Assembly (NCBI RefSeq): GCF_018873765.1
Contig: NC_057925.1
Coordinates: 45,043,010-45,107,009, forward strand
Direction of reading: 5' to 3'
Source of the DNA: Telopea speciosissima
Taxonomy: Eukaryota > Streptophyta > Magnoliopsida > Proteales > Proteaceae
Length of the DNA stretch: 64,000 nucleotides
Shown: positions 45,840-58,164 of the stretch, piece after piece
Position numbering within the stretch: the first letter of the stretch is position 1
How the letters are laid out: each line of letters starts with the position of its first letter
Made by a program: the position numbers and the translations under genes
The notes under the pieces: generated by a model
Told to the model about the DNA's origin: nothing
The model's database searches: none
Seen by the model: the letters and a program-made list of their open reading frames with translations, nothing else

Positions 45840-46334
45840 TAAATAAAAGGGACTTGTCATGACCACATTTGATTGCCTGCGTCATTAGATTTTGAGGAGG
45901 GTGAGTAAAGTTGGAAAAAATGATTTTCCATCTATGGACTTCACACGATAAAATAAATGTACAATCGTTTCATTTTTCATGACCCAATTGATAATTAAAC
46001 TAAAGAAGAAGGCTTTATGGATAAACATACCCATCGATTCTCATCTAATTCATCATCATTGTCGTCGTCGTTGTCATCATTGTAGTCATCGTCATCATAA
46101 AATCTGACCTGTTGGATGGTTCCACTTAAGTATATGAATTCTTTTTTGTGTTAAGATAATTAAAAAAAAAAAACCAAAAACAGTTTATAAGACAATGATC
46201 TTACCTTCATAAAATGTGATCATGATGAGGAACAAGAAATAAAAGAAATTAAATGTCTTGTTTAGGGATGTACATGATTCTATATGTATAGTAGACAAGC
46301 AAGAAAAGGTGAAAGAATATATTAAGAATTCAAT
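45840..46334. other. 3' flank of the NLR gene
   Basis: The minus strand would hold the last intron and terminal exon(s) of the NLR after the donor at 46340/46341. I could not fix an acceptor. A CAT/CGT trinucleotide run occurs at 46045-46090. Confidence 0.35.
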
Positions 46335-46340
46335 AATTAC

Positions 46341-49300
46341 CTTGACTCTTTCTTGTAGGTGCAACTTTTCATCAGTATGGTCATCCCACTCCAAAGCATT
46401 GAACCATTTTTCTCCTACATGAATTTCCCTCAGTTCTGTTGCGGTCGTTTGTGGACACACAGGGGGCAGCCTTTTCAATTTGGGGCATTCCCCAACTGTC
46501 AATGTTTCCAACAAAGGCCAGTAAGAATAATAATCATGGTTGTGTAACACCCCTTTGCTCACCACTGTCGAGAGATTTGGCAGTGTGTATAACCATAGAT
46601 TCCTTAGTCGAGGAAACAGTACTGCCTTGCACATGATGGCCTCCTTTTCTATATCATGATCATCGTTCACAATTATTATTTCCTCTAGATCAGAGCAATC
46701 AGCAATTGCCAATTCTTCTAGTTGTAGGAAACAACCTTGGGCCAAACTCATTGCTGGTAGGATGTGCTTCAAGCCATTACAAGATTTGATGAGTAGTTGC
46801 CTTAGGTTGCCAAAAATGGGAGGACTAGTTGGCCGTAATCTTGATGATGAGCTTTTTATTTGTGCAATATTAATCTCATTATCTTCTCCCTTCATTAATA
46901 ATGAGATTATTTGCACCATTTTAGGACATTTCTCAATCTCAAGCAGCCTTAGTTGTTGAAGCCTCTGAGCCATGGCTAGTGAGAACATGAAATCCAATTC
47001 ATCCAAGTGTTCTACGTGTATCTTCTCTAGGTTCGGGAGGCTTAAAGGAGAAACAACGCCCTCCCATATGGTCCTTAAAAGAGGAAGTCCTCGTAGATCC
47101 AATCGATTTAATTTTGACAATATTGGCGTAGCCTGCTCATGATGCCCTTCTTCTTCTTCGTCAAGTAGTAGTATTAGTCCCTTGGAGTTAAATACCTCAG
47201 TCGCCCCATTACAATCCAATACCTCAAGTTCTTCTAAATTTGGTAGCTTTGCCAGCAGATCAGAGGGTATTATACTTATTAGATCGGAACAATTTCTCAA
47301 ATATAAGAATCTTAAGTTGCTGAAGAAGAAGCATTCTCCTCCTCTTGTTGGAACTGGAAGAGACCCATATTGGCAGATTGCCTTCAATCTTGGTAGGGAC
47401 CACAAGTATAGCTCTTCCAAACTGCAAATCATTGCGATTTGCAGAACCTCTTGATGATGATGATGATCTTCTGCCTAATCAACAACATTAGTACTCAAAA
47501 GATATTCCACATAACCACAATCCTTAACAAAGAGAATCCGCAAGTTATTCAAAGCCCTTGCTCCTGCTCCTGAATCTGCACCAATTAGGCTGCTTAGACC
47601 GTACTTAAGACCACGACACTCTTGGAGCTGTAGCCCTTCTGTTCGTTCCAACAAAAAGATGATCCACCTCATCCAATCGGAAAGTGAATTAGGTATGATG
47701 GCTCCAGAAAAGACCACCCATCTGGCGCATGCCTTGACTTCATGTTGCACATACTTCCAATCCTTAATTCCAACAATTACTTCAAAGGATGTCAGGTTTT
47801 CCCAGTGAAATGGGATATTATTATTATTATTCTTTGCACACAAACATTTGATATTCGATGCCCTTATTTTTAGTTTAGTCAAAGCAGACAAAGATCCAAC
47901 CTCGTATAAGCAACAATTCTTACTTCTTATTCTGTCGTCTTCTTCTATCTCCCACTCATGAAAGCTCTTCTTAAGATCAAGTTCTTCCAAGAGAGACAGC
48001 CTCATTAGAGTATTCGGGGCAATAATCAAGTTCTGATTATTTGACAAATCCAACAACTTCAGATTTGTGAGCTCTCCTATTTCTTCTGGCAGTAATTGTA
48101 ATCCACTGCATCGAGGTAGGTGAAGTATTTCGAGGTTCTTCAACTTCCCAAGCAACGATACATCAAAAGTCCCCTGATTTCCACTAATACGCAACGCTCG
48201 AAGGTTCGTCAAGCAAGACAACGAAGATGGTATTGAAACATAAAATGTGTTGATCAGATCTAGAGTCTTCAATGATATCATCCCTTGAAAAAATCCATCA
48301 GGGATTTCCCACAACCACTTATTGTCTCTCAAGGATAAGGTCATCAGCTGAGAGCAATCAAGCCAATTGGGGAGTTTCTTAATTTCACATCGCATTAATG
48401 AAAGTCGCTTGCATTTCCTTAGGGTCTCCCCATCAGGCCAATTTGTCAATGGTCTACCGGATACTACAACAAAATCATGACCTTCACTGGATGCAATCCA
48501 AATCGACACATCCTGAATAACATCATGCATTCTTACACATCCTTCCTTTTTATGATCATCTAATAATAAGCATGATCGCTTAAGTCTTTCCATTTGCGTG
48601 TGCAACCTTTTCCTTGCTTCCGTAAGGGTGTGAATATTTCCAAACACCCTCTCCCCCACCACATAAGGAAGCAAATCCTCCTCAGAAATTATAGAGTCTT
48701 CAGGAAACAGACAACAAAGCAAGAAGCAAAATTTGGTGGCATCATTATCAAGAAAGTCATAACTCCATTTTATGGGGCAAAAAACTTTTTTATGCAGACC
48801 TTCAATATCCGGTGGTGATGAACTTGATTTCTTGAGTTCGCTAGCCGCATCTTCCCATGTACTTAGATCCTTATCTCTCAGTGTACTTCCAATTACAACG
48901 ACTATTAGGGGCAAACCCCCACATTCTCTAACAACTTGATTTGCCACTGAACATAGCATATTGTCTTCCTCTATACGCTCCCCAACAACAGATTTGAATA
49001 GAACCCATGCATCTCCTTCTGATAGAACTTTTACTTCAACATTGGATTGGGTCTTCATTTGATTACACACTTCGAGCCGTCTTGTTGTGAGAACTACTTT
49101 GCAATTGTTTCCACAGGGAATTCCTAGCTCCTCTAGTAAATTTAGTTGTTCCCACAAATCATCTAAGACTAGGAGGATTCGTTTCTCCTTCAAGCTGTCT
49201 AATAAAAATCTTGCTCTAACAGATAGGGACGCTTGTGTAAGTGGTAGCCCCAAGTTCTCAGCAATTTCTCCTTGGAGCTTCGTCAAGACCGGGTCTTGAG

Positions 49301-49937
49301 ACACAGTGACCATCATAACTTGATCAAACAACCCGTCTTTTTTCAAAATTTTAGCAACTTCTTTCATCAAGGTTGTCTTTCCAACCCCTGCCATCCCATA
49401 TACACCAACCATGTTAATATCCTCATCCTTCAAAGCCTTCATGATTTGGTCCATGGCTGATTTGGTGGAACCAAACTCTTGAAAATCTAGCGTTTGCATG
49501 GATTCTATGCTGGGAGGAAGCGGAGAAGGATCTGACACAGCAGCAAATGTTCCGCCTTCATTTAGGAGCTCTTTGACTTCGTCAATCATATGTTTTGCAT
49601 TTTTCCCTACTTGATAACGCCCTGAGCAACCCCCTTGGAGGCATCCCTTGCTCTCTTCCAATGCATTCTGCAATTCCATCTCCTTAGACTGCATTTGATT
49701 CACTTTTATCAACCAACCTTCCACCACCACTCTGATCACTTCTCCTCTCATGTGAGCTGCATTTACAAAGCTTTGTACATCCTCTTTCACTTTTCCGAGT
49801 CTTGCTATTTGGTTTCTAAGGTCATTAGCATTTCTCTTGTGATGAACAAGATAACTGATGCGACGCGTGAAAGGAGAAACAAAATACTTAACCACTTCAG
49901 TGATGGCTCCAATGGCAACTCCAACAACAATGTCCAT
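46341..49937 (-). CDS. CC-NBS-LRR resistance protein (RPS2/RPS5 type), one in-frame TAG
   Basis: The reading frame starts at ATG 49937 and stays open to a TAG at 47475-47477 (820 residues). The same frame then runs on past the stop to a splice donor near 46340, adding about 430 LRR residues. Domains: an RPS5-type coiled-coil region (1-150, no EDVID); P-loop GMAGVGKTT (181-189); kinase-2 LLVLDDLW (255-262); RNBS-B VVLTTRR (281-287); GLPL (341-344); RNBS-D-like FCFLLCCLFPED; MHDV (470-473); then LRRs of the L..L..L.L..C type from about 510 to beyond residue 1200. Such proteins are intracellular immune receptors that detect pathogen effectors and trigger cell death. The TAG is consistent with a single C-to-T change from CAG. 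Unless read through or an assembly error, it truncates the LRR. A terminal short exon after 46341 is expected but not located. Confidence 0.88.
47475..47477 (-). other. In-frame TAG within the NLR LRR region
   Basis: The flanking codons read ...STNVVD, stop, AEDHHHHQEVLQIAMICSLE... in one frame with no shift. The downstream 400-plus residues are clean LRR. One substitution (TAG from CAG, TGG or AAG) would restore continuity. Confidence 0.85.
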
Positions 49938-52130
49938 TGTTGCAGCTTTAAATAAACAGAGAGGTTACAAACCCTGAAAATAAGCTCTAGAAAGTAAGAA
50001 TAGGAAACAGCTGGAAATGTCACATTTATTTATTGCATCTTGGAATTATTGAGACTTCCAATTTAGCGAAAAATATCTATATGGTCCTACAAATTTTAAC
50101 ATGCTTTGTTACTTTTGCTTATTTATTTATTTTGGTCTGAAACATGATTCAGTTAGAATTTCGGATGGGCACAAACTGCTTTTGATTTGGGCATTTCATT
50201 GTACACTTTTTGATTTAGGGGCAACCCCACCTCTTCCTACCTTAGTTGGCACTTATGACACATTCTATGGGGTGCCAAAAATAGGTAAAATAAGAAAACT
50301 ATTTTCTTCAAGAGACAACTATATGCAACCAATCCTATTATATGATAGATATGCTCACAAATTAATATTAAAATGTTTTCCTACAAAAGTATAAAATTCA
50401 CTAAACAACTATTTTATATTTTTCTTTCCCCAATGCATATATGAGATGAATTATAAAGTAACTATAAGACAATAAAAAATAAAAAATCCTAAAGAATTTT
50501 TAAAAAGGGGTCTCTGGTCCATCTAATTTGGTACTTCTCTTTGTTCCCTCTATCAGGAATATAGACCAGCAATATAATCTCTTTAACAAGCATTAAAGTG
50601 ATACCTTTTTCTCCATAGTTTTTCTTGTTTGAATGGAGTTTCAAATTGGTTGATCTCTCAAATGTAACTGATTTTAAGAATAATTTTTTTGTGCCCAAAG
50701 GCAATGCTTTCTAATTTATAAGCATTTCCCTCTTTGCACACCTCCTAAATAATGAAACAAGGCAGCAAGACTTTAATCTAAGTAGCTTATGTTTATGTTG
50801 GTTGTTAAAATAACTCTGGACCTCATTAGCTACTTTTCTCTCAGAGAAAGTGACGCCCCAGAAAATATGAATCACATTTTTTGAAACTCATAGTGAAAAC
50901 TACTTGAAATGTCTTATACTTTTAACTAGGAATTGTTGAGATTTCCTATTGATGACAAATGCCAAGCTGGTCTCAAATTTTTATTATTTTTCTTTATCGT
51001 TGGAACATGCATTATTTAGATTCTTGTGGACTAGTTTTAACTAAACTCAAGTTATCCTTTTTCCTTTTAAGGGATAATTTGGGCATTTTTTTTTAAATAG
51101 CTTCTTAATGCCATGGTTCTCATTCTCATTAATATCTAGGTTTTAATTTTAAACTACAAGTAACATGAAATAGGTGATGTTTCAATTTTGATGAATCAAA
51201 TTATGGTTTAAAAATTAACTGAAAGAACGAAGAAAGTAATGCCACATGGAGAGATGAGATAACCAATAGGACCATCCAGATCACTTGGGACCTGATGCAA
51301 GCCTCAAGATAGGCTGTCGGACTCAGATGGGAGAGTGATAGAAATAAGCTCCAATAAACTTGAACTTGGATTCAAGATTTTTTAAAACTGCTCCAGTTTG
51401 AGAAAATAAACATAACTCTCTGTATATGACTCGGAATGAGTTGATTCCAAAGTTAAATGAAAGAAGACTCATGGGGCTACAAAGTTAGTGAAATACAGTT
51501 TTCTCAGATTCTGATTGTAGGATGGTGAAAACTGGCCGTGAAGATAGGGATTGTGTGAGGATGAATTTAGCAAATGAAAAAAACAACAAAGTAATTTTGG
51601 ATTTTTATAAAGGGATAAGTACGGGACTGAAACACCTCTCTTCCAGGATGTGTTGCAGATTCAAGAGTGTTGTTGCAACTATTCTAAGAAGCAAGTATTA
51701 AGTTGTGATACCCTTATACCCAGTTAGACTTATAAAATACTTATTGGTATTGTCGGGTGTTGGCGGGTTCGGGTTTTGGCAGAACCTAGAGATAGGTGTC
51801 TACCTGAAGGTGAGATTTTAGAAATTCAAATTGTCTTATTTATGGCATAGTATTTGAGTGGTTAAAATTTTCTTGGGGAAATCATGATTAAATTGAAATG
51901 GTGCACTTCATTTAAATTAATTAGAGTTAAATTATTTATTTATTGTTAATTATATATAATGGGTTCTTTTAGTATTTGAGTAAGTTGGTTCGGTTCAAGG
52001 GTACCAATCGGTTCAAAATGAAAGCGTAACCACTTAACGATTACAAGATCTCAAGATCACTCACACAAGGAGTCCTCAAGCGAGAAATCCTCTCAACAGC
52101 TATCTTCTAAGTTGTAGCTAACAGCTGCTG
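49938..52130. other. NLR upstream region and unassigned DNA
   Basis: The first few hundred bases should hold the NLR promoter (minus strand). A tatttaaag lies close to the ATG (about 49945-49953), without a strong TATA arrangement. The rest is AT-rich with no recognised gene. Frames such as 50101-50394 match nothing I know. Confidence 0.35.
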
Positions 52131-52345
52131 TGTTTATCTTTTATCCTGTGTAACAACCAAGTTACGTGTAACATCTTGTAAAGATTTATTATAAATCCAA
52201 AACCTCAGAAACACCAAAACGGTGAAGAAGAGAGAATTCAAAATTCAACAAATCTCAGACTCTATCATGGTATCAGTCGCCAGCTAATCTACTAGCAGTT
52301 ACTCTATCCTATCTTTTCTTCTGGTTCTCAGAATTCAATCCAGCC

Positions 52346-53114
52346 ATGTCTATGTCATCTTCGTCCTCACTAACCACTACACCTGTTGCTGTTTCTGCTT
52401 CAACCCCATTTGGTTTTGGAGGCAACATCTCTCATTTACTCCAAATCAAACTCGATAAGAATAATTATCTCTTGTGGAGAGCACAATTTTTGCCACTATT
52501 TCATCTTCATGGTTACTTGAAATATGTGGATAGCTCTTTTCCCTGCCCATCCCAGATTCTACCTGTTGTTCCCATTGACGCTAACCCTGCTGCAACTCCG
52601 CAATCGACAATCAATCCTGAGTATGTCACCTGGCAACAACAAGATCAAATGCTGCTCTGTTGTCTCCTTTCTACACTCACAGAGTCCGTATTTTCCGTTG
52701 TCATTGGTCTCAATACTTCTCATGAAGTATGGACAGCTCTTGCAAAGTACTTTGCTTCCCATTCTCAAGTTCGTGTTATGCAACTCAAGTTTCAGCTTCG
52801 GTCATTGAAGAAAGGGAGTCTCTCTATTGCTGAATATGTTCAGAAAGCAAAGACCTTAGCTACTCATTTTGCCGCTACTGCACAACCAGTTACTGATAGT
52901 CAGCTGTTTCTCAGTCTCTTGCATGGACTTGGTCCTGAGTATGATGGGTTTGTCACTTCTATTACCTCACGTCTTGAACCTATTGCTTTGGATGACTTCC
53001 TTGGCATTCTTAATAATCAGGAAGTCATTCTGCAAAGCCGAGCTACTGAGGTTGTTCCTACTCCTCCAAGTGCTAATGTTGTTGTCAAAGAAAATAACAC
53101 TGCATCTCATTATT
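52346..53114 (+). pseudogene. Gag of the outer copia element (interrupted)
   Basis: A long clean frame from ATG 52346. It includes a Ser/Thr-rich start, then LQIKLDKNNYLLWRAQFLPL, YVTWQQQDQMLLCCLLSTLT, LKFQLRSLKKGSLSIAEYV and LLHGLGPEYDGFVTSITSRL, the copia UBN2 gag profile. The final native residues are ASHYS. The next codons run into the inserted element at 53120 and stop at once. The continuation (CGRGRGRSNNENNDHRP and a decayed zinc knuckle) is found after 58164. Confidence 0.9.
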
Positions 53115-53119
53115 CATTG

Positions 53120-53257
53120 TTGTAATATGGGTTCAGGGGTAGAATAGTCATAAGGGTATTTCTGTCCTTGTACTCATTCCAGAATGTTCTTCTCTTTATT
53201 ATAAATAAAGATGTTTGTAGTCACTCTGACTCAAGCCAGTATTCACGGAATTCCACA
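53120..53257 (+). repeat. 5' LTR of nested copia
   Basis: 138 bases ending ggaattccaca. It contains a TATA-like ttattataaataaag at about 53195-53209. The mismatches to the 3' LTR are substitutions only. Confidence 0.9.
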
Positions 53258-53271
53258 TGGTATCAGAGCCA
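53258..53271 (+). promoter_or_regulatory. iMet tRNA primer-binding site of nested copia
   Basis: tggtatcagagcca directly follows the 5' LTR. Confidence 0.92.
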
Positions 53272-53329
53272 AAAATATTCCGGGAATATGGGAATTAAAA
53301 TTTTTTCCTTTTTTTTCTTTTCTTCTCTC

Positions 53330-53690
53330 TCTCTTCTCCTTCACGATTCTGACCTAAGACCAGCCACCACAGCCAGCCTCCTCCACCTTCTGCTAGCCCT
53401 CCGCCGCCACCCCCAGCTCTCCTCTTCCTTCCACCAAACCCCTCAGGGTCTCTCGACCTCTTCTGCCACCACCGCCAGCACCCATAGGGTCTCCCACCCT
53501 CTTCCGCAACCACCGCCAGCTCCGCAGGGCCTCCCACCACCCTTTTCCGCCACCGCCGGGCCTCCCACCCTTTTCCGCCACCGCCGCCAGCCCCCGCAGC
53601 CTCTCGCCCTTCCTTTTTTCTCGCGGGAGGCTCTCTCTTCCCTTGCCGTTACTTTTTCCCCACCCTTGGTGGTGAGTTGACTGCTACTGA
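53330..53690 (+). other. C-rich leader of nested copia
   Basis: Between primer site and gag there are about 360 bases rich in ccgccacc and ctcccaccct repeats. Both strands have open frames (Pro/Ser/Thr-rich plus, Gly-rich minus) caused by composition; not called as genes. Confidence 0.6.
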
Positions 53691-53773
53691 GGGTCCTTTT
53701 TTTCCCTCCTTATGATCTAAATTTTTTTTGGAGACCTTGTCTTTGGATTCTGCAATTTTTTTTCCCAGCCAAC

Positions 53774-54590
53774 ATGCCTGACGTTTCAGAGATCACTTTT
53801 GCCTCTTCTGGTTCTGATGGTTCGTCGCACCGTGACTTTATTCCATTTCCGGTGAACACCATCAAGTTAAATGACAGCAATTATCTTATGTGATCTCGAT
53901 CATGTTTGTTTGCTATTGGTTCTACTGAGACTGGTTCTGCACAAGAGTGCGGGATGAATTTTAATTTTTTGGTCATGTCATATCTGGTTAATTCCATGGG
54001 CCAAGAAATTGCTGGGCGATACCTTCTTCTTGATTTGGCTGTGAAAATATGGAAGACAGCCAAAAATACTTATTCCCAGGTTGGGAACGCTGCCCAGTGC
54101 TATGAACTACGTCAAAAAATCCACTCTAAAAAACAGCTGGAGTTGACACTTTCTCAATATTACAATACCATGTGTACGATGTGGCAGCATTTGGATTTTC
54201 TGGGCACCTTCACTGCAACCACTGCTGTTGACGCCACGGCCTATAGGAAGTGGGAGGATGGTTTACGCGTCTTTGATTTCTTGGTCGGCTTGAATATTGA
54301 GTTTGATCATATCCGGTCGAATATTTTAAATCGCGAACCTCTCCCAACTCTTGAACAGCAGGCCTATGCGATTCTTTCTGCTGAGGACAGTCGACGTACC
54401 GCCATGGTTCACCCTGCTACTCAAGAGCGCTTGGCTCTTATTTCTAGTTCACAGTCTTCCCATGGGGGCTCTTCTCAATCTGCCAGTACTGATCGGACAT
54501 CTGGTGATCGCCCTCCCATCAAATGTGATCACTGTGGGAGGAATGGCATACGAAGGACCGTTGTTGGAAGCTTCATGGTCACCCAGTAGA
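53774..54590 (+). pseudogene. Gag of nested copia
   Basis: ATG 53774 opens MPDVSEITFASSGSDGSSH and VNTIKLNDSNYLM, then a TGA (53890 region, probably from TGG) interrupts the expected NYxxW motif. The frame continues with IAGRYLLLDLAVKIWKTAKN, ELTLSQYYNTMCTMWQHLDF, DFLVGLNIEFDHIRSNIL and a zinc-knuckle start CDHCGRNG that is frame-shifted immediately after. It corresponds to the Retrotran_gag type common in plant copia. Confidence 0.88.
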
Positions 54591-54839
54591 TACTCACGGG
54601 CGTGGGAGGGGTGGTTCCAATCGGTCCAATAGCACCCGTGTTCATCAGGCCACTACTGAGGACCAGCCTGATCGGATTTGCAAAATCTACGAGATATGGT
54701 GACTCGTTTGGACACATCTTCTTCGGCATCCGTATCTCCTTCCATGGCTGCCTCGGCTTTGTCTCTGCCTACTACTCACAATACACCTTCATCCACAGGT
54801 ATTTCATTTGGTGGGAATTGCACCTCAATCATGCCCGAT

Positions 54840-57800
54840 TCTTAGGAAATTGACTTAGAGGCAACAGACCATATGACCGGCTCCTCTTTTTATTCCACAT
54901 ATTTTCCTTTATCTGGTTAGAGTAAGGTTCGTGTTGTTGATGGATCTCTTTCTCCTATATCGGGAAAGGGATCTGTACAGTGTTCTTCCTGTCTTACCCT
55001 TTCATCTGTGTTACATGTTCCGCAGTTCACTACTAATTTGGTTTCCATTAGTAGCATAACTAGGGATTTAAACTACAAGGTAACATTTTTCCAACCAATT
55101 GTTTATTTCAGGACTAGGCAACGGACAGTACGATTGCATCTAGTAAGGTGGTTGGTAGTCTGTATGTGCTTGACGGTTCACGGGCAGCTTTGACATCTCA
55201 GCTTGCATCTTCTGATTTTGATTCTGCACTTTTTAAATTGAATAATTGGCATCATCATTTGGGCCATCCTCCGATTGGTGTTTTGTTGACTTTATTTCCT
55301 AGTCTAGTGAAAAGATGTAATAAACATAATTTTTCTTGTGATGCTTGCACTTTGGCAAAGCAAACTAGAAGCATTTTTTCAATTTCTGATAATAGAAGCT
55401 TGCATCCTTTTGGTTTGATACATTCTGATGTGTGGGGCCCTGCTCGTTGTGTCTCTAGCTCTGGGTTTCGATGGTTTGTCACTTTTATTGACTATTTCAG
55501 CCGGACGACTTGGGTATATTTGATGCATAGTAAAAGTGATGTTTTCACATGTTTTACTTTGTTTCATAGGATGGTTGAGACATAGTTTGATGCCAAGGTG
55601 AAGATTCTCCGATCAGATAATGGGAAGGAGTATATGGATGGTGCTTGTCGGTCATATTTGGACAGCCATGGGATCATTCATCAAACCTTTTGTGTTGACA
55701 CTCTTGCTCAAAACGGGGTGGCTGAACGCAAGAACCGACATCTTTTGGAGGTTGCTCGTTCTCTTATGTTCACTATGGCTGTTCCCCCTCGTTTTTGGGG
55801 TGATGTTGTCCTTACAGCCACATATCTTATCAATTGCCTTCCATCCCGTGTTTTGGATGGCTGCTGCCCATTGGATGTGCTCTGTGGGAAATCGACTTTT
55901 GGTTGTGTCCCCCAAAGTATTTGGTTGTGTTGTGTTTGCCAGGAATCACCATGTACACGGCTGCTACCCAGAAGGGGTATAAGTACTATCATCCTCCTAC
56001 CCGAAAAGTATTTGTCACTATGGATGTAGTGTTCCGGGAGTCTGAGGCTTACTTTAAACAACAGGAACCTCTGCAGGGGGAGATTATAAGTGGTGCAGAG
56101 GTTCCGCTGATTGCGCCTCTAGACATTGAGATACCTACTATAGAGGATGTTTCTGTTGAATTTGAAGATGGAGTTACAAGTCACGAACAAGAAGTGGGAC
56201 AGCAACAACAGACAAAGGAAAATGTGTACATTCGGGGAACTGATTTTCCTCTGGACGGCCCTCTGTACAAAGAGACCACCACCACTAATCCTACTCAATT
56301 GACATCTGTTCCTACTCCAAGTCTTGCACCTAGTCAGATTTCTGGTAAGCCTTCTCTTGATCCCAATCTCGATTTACCCATTGTTGTTCAAAAATTAAAG
56401 AGTTGTACATTGCACCCTATTTCTAACTTTATGCCATACAACTCTCTAACTCCTACTTTCCATGCCTTCGTATCTTCTTTATCCTCTGTTTCCATCCCTA
56501 ACAATTGGCAGGAGGCAATAGCCGAACAGAAATGGAAGGATGCAATGAATGAAGAAATGCATGCCCTTGAAAAAAACCAGATCTGGGATTTGGTGAGTCC
56601 TCCACTAGGAAAAATGTAAATGGGTCTTTGTTATGAAGCACAAGGCTGATAGCTCAGTAGAAAGGTACAAAGCAAGACTTGCTGCCAAAGGGTTTACTCA
56701 AACCCAAGGAATTGACTATCCAGAGACCTTTGCTCCTGTAGCAAAGATGAATACTGTACAGGTCATTATCTCTTGTGTTGTGAATCAAGGATGGGAACTC
56801 CAGTAACTTGATGTGAAGAATGTTTTCTTGCATGGAGATTTGGAAGAAGATGTCTACATGGAGATACCTCCTGGTTTTACTTCTTCAGAAACTCAGGGAA
56901 AGGTATGTAAGCTGAAAAAGGCCCTATATGGTCTGAAACAGTCACCAAGGGCATGGTTTGGCCGGTTCCATAAGGCTATGATTGCTTATGGGTATAAGCA
57001 GAGCAATGTTGATCACACATTGTTTGTTAAGAAGATAGGACAGCAAGTGACAATGTTGATTGTCTATGTTGATGACATAATGATCACAGGCAGTAATGCA
57101 CAGAAAATCAAGAAGTTGAAGACTTATTTGGGCACCGAATTTGAAGTCAAAGATTTGGGTAGATTAAGGTACTTCCTAGGGATTGAGGTTGCCTACTCAG
57201 CTAAGGGCATATCTCTCTCTCAAAGGAAATATACCTTGGATTTATTGAAAGAAACAGGGATGCTTGGATGTAAACCAGCAGATACCCCTCTGGAGCCCAA
57301 CACACATTTGAAGAGTAAGGAAGGTGACCCGGTGGACAAAGGCAGTTATCAGAGGTTAGTTGGTCGATTGATCTACCTCTCACATACCTGGCCAGATATC
57401 ACATTTGCTATAAGCCTTGTCAGCCAATACATGCATGATCCTCACTCTTCTCACTTGGAAGCAGCATACAGAATTCTCCGTTACCTCAAGTCATCTCCAG
57501 GGAAAGGAGTCTTGTTCTCTCCACATAGCCATCTCCGGATAGAAGCAGACACTGATGCAGATTGGGCTGGCAGTCCTGATGATAGGAAGTTGGGTATTGC
57601 ACATTTGTTGGAGGAAACCTAGCTACTTGGAGAAGCAAAAAGCAAGCTGTTCTAGCTCGATCTAGTGCTGAAGCTGAGTTCCGAGCTATGGCGTAGGATA
57701 TTTGTGAGCTTCTTTGACTCAAGAGGCTTCTTCAAGATTTGGGGATGAATGTTGATCTTCCTATGCGGCTCTACTATGACAGCAAGTCCGTAATCAGCAT

Positions 57801-58011
57801 TGCTCACAACCCGGTTCAACATGATCGTACCAAACATGTTGAGGTTGACCGGCACTTCATCAAAGAGAAGCTAGAACAAGGACTAATTTGTATCTCATTT
57901 ATTCAGTCTAGTGAACAACTGGCTAATGTCCTTACCAAAGGAATCAGTACTAAGTTATTCTTTCCTATAATTAGCAAGTTGGGCATGTTTGATATGTATG
58001 CACCAACTTGA
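54840..58011 (+). pseudogene. Pol of nested copia (protease, integrase, RT, RNase H)
   Basis: Protease: IDLEATDHMTGSS, with a change in the usual DSGAT active site. Pre-integrase: NWHHHLGHPPIGVL and CDACTLAKQTRS. Integrase: HSDVWGPARCVSSSGFRWFV, a TAG at 55583, then ILRSDNGKEY and NGVAERKNRHLLEVARS; a frameshift lies near 55980. RT: a broken segment at 56600-56810, then DVKNVFLHGDLEEDVYMEIP, KALYGLKQSPRAWF, LIVYVDDIMITGSN, DLGRLRYFLGIEV (56813-57622). RNase H: IEADTDADWAGSPDDRK, a frame change, LYYDSKSVISIAHNPVQHDR and VEVDRHFIKEKLEQGLI (to 58011). The RT core with YVDD is open for 269 residues. Confidence 0.9.
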
Positions 58012-58021
58012 GGGGGAAGTG
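58009..58021 (+). promoter_or_regulatory. Polypurine tract of nested copia
   Basis: gagggggaagtg directly precedes the 3' LTR. Confidence 0.85.
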
Positions 58022-58159
58022 TTGTAATATGGCTTCAGGAGTCGAATAGTCATAAGGATATTTCTATCCTTGAACTCATTCCAGAATGTTCTTCTCTTTA
58101 TTATAAATAAAGATGGTTGTAGTCACTCTCACTCAAGCCAGTATTCACGGAATTCCACA
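58022..58159 (+). repeat. 3' LTR of nested copia
   Basis: 138 bases, the partner of 53120-53257; followed by TATTG and then by resumed gag sequence of the outer copia. Confidence 0.9.
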
Positions 58160-58164
58160 TATTG

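Larger units (their letters stand above)
53120..58159 (+). mobile_element. Complete nested Ty1-copia element, short (138-bp) LTRs
   Basis: The LTRs at 53120-53257 and 58022-58159 are 138 bases each with eight mismatches and no indel. The target duplication is CATTG (53115-53119) against TATTG (58160-58164). A standard primer-binding site follows the left LTR and a purine tract (gagggggaagtg) precedes the right LTR. The internal order is leader, gag, protease, integrase, RT, RNase H on the plus strand. Stops and frameshifts occur in each domain, so it is structurally complete but not coding-competent. The 5' LTR end reads ttgtaatatgg, one base off the usual TG start. Confidence 0.93.

Noticed and set aside
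46359..46959. Several plus-strand frames within the NLR
   Set aside because: They are antisense shadows of the LRR coding sequence, which has clear family similarity on the minus strand.
50101..50394. 97-residue plus frame upstream of the NLR
   Set aside because: No recognisable domain, signal or splice context; AT-rich sequence of this size commonly has such frames.
53168..53680. 170-residue Ser/Pro-rich open frame
   Set aside because: It spans the 5' LTR, primer site and C-rich leader of the nested copia; not a gene.
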